Source: an uncultured Lachnospiraceae bacterium (GTDB taxonomy: Bacteria > Bacillota > Clostridia > Lachnospirales > Lachnospiraceae). Taken from it: a stretch of 40,495 nt of DNA. Location of the stretch: assembly GCA_910585905.1 (NCBI GenBank), contig CAJUID010000029.1, forward strand, positions 1 through 40,495. The letters are read 5' to 3'. The notes below the pieces were generated by a model. It worked only from the letters and a program-made list of their open reading frames with translations, was not told the origin of the DNA and made no database searches. Positions 9,701 to 17,500 of the stretch are shown here, one piece after another; the first letter of the stretch is position 1; the number at the start of each line of letters is the position of its first letter. The translations under genes and the position numbers were made by a program.

Positions 9701-9994
9701 GTGTCCCTAAAGGCAGGAGGAACAGGTTTGAACCTAATTGGCGCCGATACGGTGATCCATTTTGATCCGTGGTGGAATCCTGCTGTAGAAGAACAGGCGA
9801 CAGACCGCGCCTACCGCATTGGGCAGAATAAGAAAGTGCATGTTATTAAATATGTGATGAAAGACTCCATAGAGGAGAAAATCTATCAGCTTCAGCGGAG
9901 AAAGAAAGAGCTGTCAGACCATGTGATTGATTCCGGGGAGGTTTTTGTGAACCAGCTTTCAAAGGATGAGCTGATGGAGCTTTTTCGTATCTGA
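6794..9994 (+). CDS. SWIM zinc-finger SNF2-family helicase
   Basis: A 1066-residue Swi2/Snf2 DNA-dependent ATPase. A SWIM zinc finger is present near the N-terminus (C68, C70, C80, H82 in CNC...CKH). A long poorly conserved middle region (about 100-590) follows, as in the bacterial SNF2 helicase-associated family. The ATPase core is complete: GGILADDMGLGKTLQA near residue 628-643, D729-E-A-Q as motif II, ALTGTPIEN, then the C-terminal lobe with VFSQFTSML, LKAGGTGLNL and ATDRAYRIGQ. It probably remodels protein-DNA complexes in transcription or repair. It starts at ATG 6794 behind GGGGA (6 bases); an upstream ATG at 6758 lacks a ribosome site. It appears to be a single gene: the flippase ends 80 bases before it and alaS has its own promoter. 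Confidence 0.93.
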   Translation: MQKITHEIIRQMASSETVYYRGMRYYAAHAVTKVTWNEANKQYRSFVKGGNLYAVTIQPEEEEIVYTCNCPASVKYTGACKHVVATLLFIADYQQRQEINETQEPEDKMAYQIVEYFRKREYRRLTPQYYQVHLQISVPEFLKEQNAKAYLGLTAGCGKMYKVSNTKKFIEDYYEEKTIKLGKEFCYIPGECEFDGQSVLILDYLTEIYEIQETLGKTYYSNLFNRQELVLSKKMLVKVLRLCAGMDCNLSLYGRPSKETAVVVGNPELALELKMEGEALLLECASEKKITSLCEDGSILYYDNCLYLPEKDYVCNILPFYSTLFAEEDRVLEFRGENKSAFIEKVLPVIKKTMRVAVPVELKNSYIVEPLNPQLYLDIMQSKTKYYVQAEIHFLYGSYQVNPLHPAPSGKYILVRDKEEEERLTRILYNLNFKVTDDTFLLRREEDIFELMTEKMSLLTDNFEVFYSKAFKMASVKKAGSISGKVRLDTGIDFLEMDLEYSQVPKEELEEFFRAIRLKKRYYRLKSGAFVNLQENGREFRTLSWILENGMLEQNGQVRLSKSAAFFLEDLLPKGNRIQKEDSYRKLIEQIHSPEKAKWQVPGNVKAKLRPYQVVGFQWLKTLAYYNMGGILADDMGLGKTLQAIVYICSNPGDKSLVVCPTSLAYNWQDEFEKFAPHIKTCIVAGTPEERHAAIDGSAEVDVLITTYPLIRKDIEWYREIEFSHFFIDEAQFIKNPSSLSAKSVKAVSAKHRFALTGTPIENALSELWSIFDFVMPGFFPRYHKFSDIYEKPIMRGEDESVMQELKARIQPFILRRMKKQVLKELPDKTETMHMAEMTGKQRKIYLSYLSRIQEEMQEQKGIQSGSDRIQILSALTRLRQICCHPGTFVENYTGGSGKLDLLMEQLPDILDGGHSVLVFSQFTSMLSLIAEAFDEAGIAYFYLAGSTKAADRKRYVKEFNEGVVKVFLVSLKAGGTGLNLIGADTVIHFDPWWNPAVEEQATDRAYRIGQNKKVHVIKYVMKDSIEEKIYQLQRRKKELSDHVIDSGEVFVNQLSKDELMELFRI

Positions 9995-10049
9995 TAACTA
10001 TGCCGGCGGAGTCTTGTATATGTGGCTCTGTAGGGCGTGTTTGAAAATA

Positions 10050-10078
10050 TTGACAGACCAGGGAGCATACCATATAAT
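10050..10078 (+). promoter_or_regulatory. Sigma-A promoter of alaS
   Basis: TTGACA (10050-10055), 17 bases, then TATAAT (10073-10078) form a perfect vegetative promoter. It lies 91 bases upstream of the alaS start codon, giving a leader of about 80 bases. That is too short for a standard T-box, and no T-box signature (AGGGUGGNACCGCG) is visible. Confidence 0.85.
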
Positions 10079-10168
10079 GAATTGATTGGAATAATATGCA
10101 TTTGATATGTGCAGTCAAGCGCGGCAGATACGGATGGACAGGGGCAGCGCAGAAAGGGAGAGAACATC

Positions 10169-12823
10169 ATGGAAAAGTACGGTGTAAATGAACTCCGAAA
10201 AATGTATCTGGAGTTTTTTGAAGGTAAGGAACATTTGGCAATGAAAAGTTTTTCGCTGGTGCCGCATAATGACAACAGCCTTTTGCTGATTAATGCGGGG
10301 ATGGCGCCTTTAAAGCCATATTTTACCGGGCAGGAGATTCCGCCTAAGAGACGTGTGACGACATGCCAAAAGTGTGTGCGTACTGGTGATATAGAGAATG
10401 TAGGAAAGACAGCGCGTCATCTTACTTTTTTTGAGATGCTTGGAAACTTCTCGTTTGGAGATTATTTTAAAAAGGAGGCGCTTCACTGGTCATGGGAATT
10501 TTTGACAGAAACGTTGGGAATGGATCCGGAACGTCTCTATCCATCAATATATGGGGAAGATGATGAGGCATTTGATATCTGGACAAAGGGAATCGGGGTT
10601 CCTGCGGACAAGATTACCCGTTTTTACCGTGATGAGAATGGCGAGTGTGACAATTTTTGGGAGCATGGCGCAGGGCCTTGTGGACCTTGCTCAGAGATTT
10701 ATTACGACCGCGGTGAAAAATATGGCTGCGGCAAACCAGATTGTAAAGTTGGCTGTGAATGTGACCGTTTTATGGAAATCTGGAATAATGTGTTTACCCA
10801 GTTTGACGGGGATGGCAAAGGAAATTATGAAGAACTGGAAAATAAAAATATTGATACCGGCATGGGGCTTGAGCGTCTTGCCGTCGTTGTGCAGGATGTA
10901 GATTCTGTCTATGATATTGACACGATGAAAGCAATCCGTGACAAGATTTGTTCCTTAGCTGGTGCGGCATATCAGGAGGATGAGGCAAAAGATATCTCTA
11001 TCCGCCTGATTACAGATCATATCCGTTCTGCTACCTTTATGATCTCCGACGGCATAATGCCAAGCAATGAGGGACGCGGTTATGTGCTGCGCCGTCTTAT
11101 TCGCCGCGCTGTCCGCCACGGACGGAAGCTTGGGATTGACAGACAGTTTATGGCGGAACTTGCCGGGACTGTGATTGCAGAGTCAAAGGATGGTTATCCA
11201 GAGTTAGAGGAAAAAAGGGAGTTTATTGTTCAGGTACTGACACAGGAAGAAAGTAAATTTGATAAAACCATTGACCAGGGGTTATCCATTCTTTCGCAGA
11301 TGCAGGAGTCACTTTCTAGTACAGGGAAGAATGAGCTGTCTGGTGAGGATGCATTTAAACTGTATGATACGTATGGGTTCCCGCTTGACCTGACAATTGA
11401 GATATTGGAAGAGAAAGGGTTCTGTGTGGATGAAAAAGGCTTTGCAAATGCCATGAAAGAACAGAAGGATAAAGCAAGAAAGGCCAGAAAGACAACAAAT
11501 TATATGGGTGCGGAGGAGACAGTCTATCAGCAGATTGATCCAGAAATTACCAGTGAGTTTGTGGGGTATCATAAGCTTTCACATAATTCAAAGATTAGTG
11601 TGCTCACTACAGAGGATGAGGTGGTACAGGCACTGACAGATGGGCAGAATGGCACAATAATTGTTGAGGAAACACCATTTTATGCAACGATGGGCGGGCA
11701 GCAGGCAGATGTCGGCAGGATTTTTGAGGGCGACAGTGAATTTGAGGTAAAGGATACCATTAAACTGCAGGGCGGCAGGATTGGCCATGTTGGGGCTGTT
11801 ATAAAGGGTATGTTTAAGGTAGGTGACATGGTTTCTTTAAATGTAGACCAGAAAAACCGCCTTTCAACTGGAAAGAACCACAGTGCAACCCATCTGGTAC
11901 AAAAGGCGCTCCGCATGGTCTTAGGTTCTCATGTAGAGCAGGCGGGTTCTTATGTGGATGCGGACAGGCTGCGCTTTGACTTTTCTCATTTTTCTGCGAT
12001 GACTCCAGAGGAGATTAAAAAGACAGAGCAGATTGTTAATGAGGAGATTGCTGCAGGTTTAGCAGTTGTCACAGAAGAAATGACGCTTGAAGAGGCAAAG
12101 AAAACTGGTGCGATGGCACTATTTGGTGAGAAATACGGCGATACAGTGCGTGTTGTGCAGATGGGAGATTTTAGTGTAGAACTCTGCGGCGGTACACATG
12201 TGGAGAATACAGGTGATATTTCTTATTTTAAGATTGTTTCGGAAAGTGGTGTGGCGGCAGGTGTGCGCCGAATTGAGGCATTGACTGGGGAAGGGCTTAT
12301 GAGGTATTATGAATCTATAGAGTCTGAACTTTCCACGGCGGCAGCAGCGGCAAAATCTGAGCCAGAAAATCTGGCGAAGAAGATTCAGGCAATGCAGGAG
12401 GAGATAAAATCTCTCCACAGTGAAAATGAGAAATTAAAGGCAAAGCTTGCAAATGATGCGGTGGGCGATGTGGATAGCCAGATTCAGGAGATTCAGGGTA
12501 TTAAGGTACTCGCAATGGATGTGCCGGACGTTGATATGAATGGGCTTAGGAATCTTGGGGATCAGATGAAGGAAAAGCTTGGCGAGGGAGTTGTTGTGTT
12601 AGCTTCTGCGAATGGCGGCAAGGTAACGCTGCTTGCGATGGCTACAGATGGGGCGATGAAAAAAGGAGCCCATGCCGGGAATCTGATTAAGGAGATTGCT
12701 TCGCTAGTTGGCGGTGGCGGCGGCGGCCGACCAAATATGGCTCAGGCAGGCGGTAAGAATCCAGATGGCATTACCGATGCCCTAAAGAAGGCTCTGGAAG
12801 TGGTGGAGAGTCAGTTGGTGTAA
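10169..12823 (+). CDS. alaS: Alanine-tRNA ligase
   Basis: A full-length alanyl-tRNA synthetase of 884 residues (family usual 870-880). The class II catalytic part is at the N-terminus (LRKMYLEFFEGKEH, then NAGMAPLKPYF, TCQKCVRTGDIENVGKTARHLTFFEMLGNFSFGDYF). The editing domain keeps its zinc ligands H571 and H575 (HSATH) and C673 and H677 (CGGTH), so mischarged Ser- and Gly-tRNA should be cleared. A coiled-coil and a glycine-rich C-Ala domain (VGGGGGGRPNMAQAGG) complete it. It starts at ATG 10169 with GGGAG 8 bases upstream; the reading frame is open farther back without a better start. It is transcribed from the promoter at 10050-10078. Confidence 0.98.
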   Translation: MEKYGVNELRKMYLEFFEGKEHLAMKSFSLVPHNDNSLLLINAGMAPLKPYFTGQEIPPKRRVTTCQKCVRTGDIENVGKTARHLTFFEMLGNFSFGDYFKKEALHWSWEFLTETLGMDPERLYPSIYGEDDEAFDIWTKGIGVPADKITRFYRDENGECDNFWEHGAGPCGPCSEIYYDRGEKYGCGKPDCKVGCECDRFMEIWNNVFTQFDGDGKGNYEELENKNIDTGMGLERLAVVVQDVDSVYDIDTMKAIRDKICSLAGAAYQEDEAKDISIRLITDHIRSATFMISDGIMPSNEGRGYVLRRLIRRAVRHGRKLGIDRQFMAELAGTVIAESKDGYPELEEKREFIVQVLTQEESKFDKTIDQGLSILSQMQESLSSTGKNELSGEDAFKLYDTYGFPLDLTIEILEEKGFCVDEKGFANAMKEQKDKARKARKTTNYMGAEETVYQQIDPEITSEFVGYHKLSHNSKISVLTTEDEVVQALTDGQNGTIIVEETPFYATMGGQQADVGRIFEGDSEFEVKDTIKLQGGRIGHVGAVIKGMFKVGDMVSLNVDQKNRLSTGKNHSATHLVQKALRMVLGSHVEQAGSYVDADRLRFDFSHFSAMTPEEIKKTEQIVNEEIAAGLAVVTEEMTLEEAKKTGAMALFGEKYGDTVRVVQMGDFSVELCGGTHVENTGDISYFKIVSESGVAAGVRRIEALTGEGLMRYYESIESELSTAAAAAKSEPENLAKKIQAMQEEIKSLHSENEKLKAKLANDAVGDVDSQIQEIQGIKVLAMDVPDVDMNGLRNLGDQMKEKLGEGVVVLASANGGKVTLLAMATDGAMKKGAHAGNLIKEIASLVGGGGGGRPNMAQAGGKNPDGITDALKKALEVVESQLV

Positions 12824-12919
12824 ACTAAGAGAAGAGTGAAGTATGAGTTAAAGACAAATCCTTCACTTACAAACTTGTGGCCATAGACTTGCAGGTTGTG
12901 GCTAAATGGAGGGTATTTT

Positions 12920-14131
12920 ATGAAAAAATGGAAAAAGGCGGCAGTATTTGTTGCGATGGCATTAGGAATCACGTTTGCGGTTAAAATGGATGCAGAAGCT
13001 GCTTCTAAAATTACCGGAGTAAAACAGGTGGATGCAGGAGATCATACTGTAAAGATGAGCTGGGATAAGAGCCTTGGCTGTGACCACTATGTTATTGAGT
13101 TTAGTGATGATCTTTTGAAATGGGTTCGGATGGAAGATACTGCAAATACAGAGGCAAGTGTATTCTCGTTGTCATCTGGCAGTTCTTATTATGTGAGGGT
13201 GACAGGGTATCAGGATTGGAGCTGGCTAAATGATACAGGTACAATATACTCTGAAGCTTCTGATCCGGTGGAGGTTGTTACAGCGCCAGATGTAAGTGGT
13301 ATAACAGTAACACAGAGCAATGCGACAAAGTCAGGTTTTTCTGTGAAGTTTAATGGCGGCAGCAATTCTGGTGCAAACTATTATTCTGTCTATCTGTCTG
13401 GAAATGATGTTCCGCTTGGTGTTTCTGATACGCCGGAAGTTACTGTAGAAGGAAAACTGGATGCAGGAACTAGTTATCAGTGTAATACCTATGCATGTAG
13501 AAAGTCATCCACAGGGTTTGTGGCGCGTGGTTCTGGTAAATATGAATTTTATAAAACACTTTCCGGGAAAATTGGGGTCGGCTCTTTTAATATTGACACT
13601 GTATTTAATAATATAAATGTCTATTATATCGGTATTGCAAAAACTGGTTCCGTTGATGGATATCAGCTTCAGTTTTTAAACACTGCCGGAAAAGCCAAAA
13701 AGACATATACACAGACAGGTTCTAGTTTCCGAATTCCAGATATCGTGAATGGCACATTCTATCAATACCGTGTCCGCACTTTTGTTGATTGTGGGACGAA
13801 GAAGGTTTACAGCCCTTGGTCTGACTGCAGGTATATTGGAATGCCATCAAAAGTTACTACAGATAGGAGTAGCAGTGCATTGAAGTTTAACTGGAGTAAG
13901 GTAGCAGGTGTAACAAAATATGAAGTATTTATGTCTACCAGTGAAAATAGCGGTTACAAAAAGATTAAGACAGCGAAACCAGGAAACCGGAGTGTCTCTC
14001 TGTCTAAGTTTAAGGGGAAAAAGATTCAGAAAGGAAAGAAATATTATATTCGAATTTACTCCTGTGCAAAGATTGGCGGTAAAACAGTTAAATCAGGGGT
14101 AGCATGGACAGGATATTATGCACGCTACTAG
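12920..14131 (+). CDS. Secreted FN3-domain protein
   Basis: A 403-residue exported protein. A signal peptide is clear: MKKWKKAA, a hydrophobic core, and a likely cut after DAEA near residue 26. The mature part reads as about four fibronectin type III-like units (TVKMSWDKSLGCDHYVIEFSDD; a second near 130-210; VDGYQLQFLN near 255; SALKFNWSKVAGVTKYEVFMST near 320). The last unit is lysine-rich (SGYKKIKTAKPGNRSV, KGKKIQKGKKYYIRIYS), a style common in Lachnospiraceae surface proteins. No sortase motif, membrane anchor or enzyme domain is seen, so it is probably an adhesive or scaffolding protein held at the wall by charge. The ribosome site GGAGGG is 6 bases before ATG 12920. A strong terminator follows, so it is transcribed apart from the peptidase gene but is probably functionally linked to it. 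Confidence 0.8.
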   Translation: MKKWKKAAVFVAMALGITFAVKMDAEAASKITGVKQVDAGDHTVKMSWDKSLGCDHYVIEFSDDLLKWVRMEDTANTEASVFSLSSGSSYYVRVTGYQDWSWLNDTGTIYSEASDPVEVVTAPDVSGITVTQSNATKSGFSVKFNGGSNSGANYYSVYLSGNDVPLGVSDTPEVTVEGKLDAGTSYQCNTYACRKSSTGFVARGSGKYEFYKTLSGKIGVGSFNIDTVFNNINVYYIGIAKTGSVDGYQLQFLNTAGKAKKTYTQTGSSFRIPDIVNGTFYQYRVRTFVDCGTKKVYSPWSDCRYIGMPSKVTTDRSSSALKFNWSKVAGVTKYEVFMSTSENSGYKKIKTAKPGNRSVSLSKFKGKKIQKGKKYYIRIYSCAKIGGKTVKSGVAWTGYYARY

Positions 14132-14155
14132 TAGATAGATTAAATTGAGCCAAGG

Positions 14156-14187
14156 AAAGGGTACCCGTTGAGTTGGGTACCCTTTTT
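14156..14187 (+). terminator. Strong intrinsic terminator
   Basis: AAAGGGTACCC (14156-14166) pairs with GGGTACCCTTT (14175-14185) over an 8-base loop, and the T tract runs to 14187. It ends the FN3-protein transcript. Confidence 0.9.
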
Positions 14188-14192
14188 GGTAT

Positions 14193-14250
14193 TATAGGAA
14201 ATTGCGTCAAATGTAGTGGTACACCAACAAAAAAGCCAGAGGCTTTTTTG
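14193..14250. repeat. TATAGGAAA dispersed repeat, copy 1
   Basis: It begins TATAGGAAATTGCG, has GTAGTGG and CCAACAA in the middle, and ends in a hairpin AAAAAAGCC-AGA-GGCTTTTTT. Two related copies lie at 34989-35047 and 35084-35171. All three are intergenic just after genes, and each ends in a terminator-like hairpin whose sequence differs between copies. Confidence 0.6.
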
Positions 14251-14540
14251 CATCATAGGATATGGGAATAGTTTGCCGGTCTACGGGTCATTTGTATTTC
14301 ATAAAATCTATTGCAAATTTCGTCTTTATATAATAATATTACCATATAAATCCAATGCCATTTTGAATAGAATGGTGTTACGTGCATACTAAAGTATAAG
14401 AAAGTGTTTGTTTCACCTATAGGAAACACCATTTTGTGTTGGTTGCTAGTAAAAAAATGCTAAAGTGTTTTTTGACGCATCTAAGTAGGTGATGCGCTTT
14501 TTGGTTCAAAACATATTATTAAATAGAAAGGAATATAAGT
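14251..14540. other. Non-coding region upstream of the M60 peptidase gene
   Basis: About 290 bases without a gene. It is AT-rich around 14326-14346 (TATATAATAATATTACC). It holds a small hairpin with loop TTGAATAG (CCATT/AATGG near 14358-14375), another formed by GTGTTT (14404-14409) with AAACAC (14424-14429), and a stronger stem CGCATC (14476-14481) with GATGCG (14491-14496) followed by CTTTTT. The last looks like a terminator or attenuator 40 bases before the start codon, so the peptidase may be controlled through its leader. No known riboswitch class was recognised and no promoter could be fixed with confidence. Confidence 0.5.
14476..14502 (+). terminator. Terminator/attenuator-like hairpin in M60 leader
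   Basis: CGCATC (14476-14481) and GATGCG (14491-14496) form a 6-bp stem with a 9-base loop, followed by C and five T. It lies between the preceding gene's terminator and the M60 start at 14541, which suggests premature termination control rather than simple end-of-gene termination. Confidence 0.45.
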
Positions 14541-17500
14541 ATGAGGAAAAAAATTGCAACATTACTTACTGGCTGTCTGCTTCTACAGTCATTCACAGGT
14601 TTTGCTGTACCAGTTCAGAAGGCATTTGCTAAAGCGGCGGATACTGGAATCTTCTCAGAAGTACAGCCTGCAAAGGTTCTGTCTTCTGGAACAAGGGCCG
14701 CCCAGAAAACGGATGGCAACCTGGAAATTGAAGTACACCCGTTCTTAGAGTATACGGGAAAAGTAACAGTAGAGTGTAATGGGGAAACGAAGGAACTAGA
14801 TTTTGCGAACAAATCAGTTTCTCTTCTCGCGTGTTTTAAAAATGTAGCAGCAGGGGAGCAGACTGTCACGGTTAAGGCAGAAAAGTTTGCTACATATACT
14901 CAGAATGTTACAGTGGAGCCTGGCTGGGCACATAAGCTCCTTCTGTGTGCAACAAAGGTTGACACGGGAAAAGAAGGGGCAACGCTTGGATGGCTTCAGG
15001 TAGGCGATGTGAATGGGGACGGGACGATTAATAAAGAAGATACGGACAGTCTCTTAGAGCTTATCAGGGAAAATACTGCAAATAAAAATTATGACCTGAA
15101 TAATGATGGCAAAACGGATATTGCCGATCTGCAGATGGTGGTACAAAATATTGGCGAGAAACCCCAAGAATCGCTGGTAGAGAAGCTGTGGATGTCCAAT
15201 GATGTAATCCCTGCCAGTGGGACGTCTGTTCTGGGCAATGATGCATCAGCCCTGCTTGACAATAAAAGTGTTACGTTGACACCTGCAGATAATAGGGAAA
15301 TATCTGGAAGTAACCCGGTCGGCCTGGAGTTTGTACTGGCAGAGGGCGGCACCGGGGTTTCTGCACCTAAAATCGGCGGAATAAAGATTTTATCTCCTTT
15401 TGTGCAGGAGGATGGCATAACGGTTAGTGATATCGTATCAGGTGAAGCTGTCGTTGAGCTGGAAAATGGGAAAACAGAAACGTTTTCCCTAAAAAATCAG
15501 GACAATATCAGTGCTAAAAAAACAAGCATAGGATATCTGAAAACTGCAGCGAGGGCAGCATCTGTCAAAACGGAACCAGATGGTTCTCTGATACTGGATT
15601 TTGGCGGTCAGATAGCAGTTAAAAGGGTAATCATTCAGATTACTGGCACCCGGAAAGATAAAAAGCTTGCTGACATTGCAAAGGTGGAATTTGTAAATGA
15701 TATGGATAAAAGAATTCCAGCTCCAGAGCTTAATGTCCCGGTACTTTCCGCGTTGAAACCTGGCAATGAACAGCTTAGCGTAACATGGTCTGCACAGAAC
15801 AATGTGACGGGGTATGAGCTTTATATTGAAGGACCTGCAGGAAAATCTGGAAAGGTAATGAGCGACACAGTTAAGGTTCCTGGCAACAGTTATATCGCAA
15901 GCTCTATTCAAACGGAATCACTTATTAACTTTGAGACATATAAGGTGAAGGTGCGCTCAGTAAATGGTGATTGGAAGAGCCCTTGGTCAAATGAACAGTC
16001 TGGGATGCCGGAACCACAGGCAAAGCCTGCTTCACCAGATAATGTTAAATTAACTGCAGGGCGCAATTTCCTTCATGTTACATGGAAGGATATGGATGAT
16101 GCAAGCGGTTATATGGTGTACTATAAGAAAAACAGTGAAACAGGAAGTGATTATCAGCCGGCTGTTGCAGGCTTTGTGGCAGATGAAAAAACAGGTGGTA
16201 CTGGCATTATTAAGGAAAACAGCTTCAAAATTGAAAACTTGGCGGAAGATACAGAGTATTCTGTCTATGTTACAGGCTGGAATTCCCTTGGATGGGGAAG
16301 CCCTTCTTTGAAATCAGTAGGAAAGACAAAGAACTCTAACCCTCCAGAGCTTCCTAATTATAAACTTCTAAATACTTCGAATGGAGAAGGGAACGTATCA
16401 GCCCATATTGTATCAGCAGATTTTGGCGGGCATGGCGGAGCTAAAATGGTTGGCAGCCCTCTTGATACAAAGGCAAAGAGCGCCCTTGGGCTTGTGGATA
16501 ATAACTATAATTCTTACTGGGTCAAAAATGACTGGGATGACGGTGTAGCTTATCCGGCAAATGACAGGGGTATGAATATAACGCTGGATGGCAACTATAA
16601 AATGAATTTCATGACTTTTGCTGCCTATGATGAGACATTAGCTCTTTCTACGGTTAGAATTAATTACTGGAATTCAAGTGACAGTACACAGCATTCTGTA
16701 GGGGCGCGCCTGCTTCGGAAACTGGATAGGAATGAGAACCCATATTATATTGTTAAGTTTGACAATGCTGTTACTGCAAATAAAATTCGTCTAAGCATCG
16801 GCACCGGATATGCACGTGGTGATATGAAGGTTGGTGAAATACGCTTCTATCATTATGATTCTCTTGAAGATGAGATTATGGGTCTTTATTTAGATGAAAT
16901 GCACTCTACACTGAGAAGTGATGTGACAGTTGCCACGATTGACGCATTAGAAAAGCGTCTGGAAAAACTGGACAGTGAGAGTGGCGAGAAACATCCTCTT
17001 TACAGAGAGTTAAAATTAGAACTGGATACGGCAAGAGATATCTTAAATAATAAGCCGTCTCCTGCTTATGAGGTAATCAACCAGATTACTGGTAAGAAAG
17101 ATGGTCACCTTGGCTTTGGCGGCCTGAATTCATGGCAGCCGCTTGGAAAAACTGTATATGCAGGCGAAACATTGGTTGTGTATGTAGGCCATAACACGAA
17201 GAGGACTGGGGATTCAACAAACCTCAATTTAGTTATGACACAATACCATGCAGAGTCAAGCAGCCTTGCGAAGTCAACCGCAGCCCTTAAGATTGGTAGG
17301 AATGAGATTACAGTCCCACAAGTTGCAGATAAGGACTTTGAACGCGGAGGGCAGCTCTATGTAGCATACAGTGGAAATAATGCATCAGATAAATATGCGG
17401 TGCGCGTCCTAGGGGGAAGCGATATTCCGGTATTAAGCGTTTATGGCAAAACAGGGACAGAAAGAACAAATGCAATTAGGTCTTATTTAGACAGCCTAGA

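Noticed and set aside
9995..10168. A T-box riboswitch in front of alaS
   Set aside because: The promoter leaves only about 80 bases of leader and no T-box sequence or terminator hairpin is visible.
12835..12867. Stem AGTGAAG/CTTCACT after alaS as a terminator
   Set aside because: The loop is 19 bases and no T tract follows. It may be an mRNA structure but is not called.
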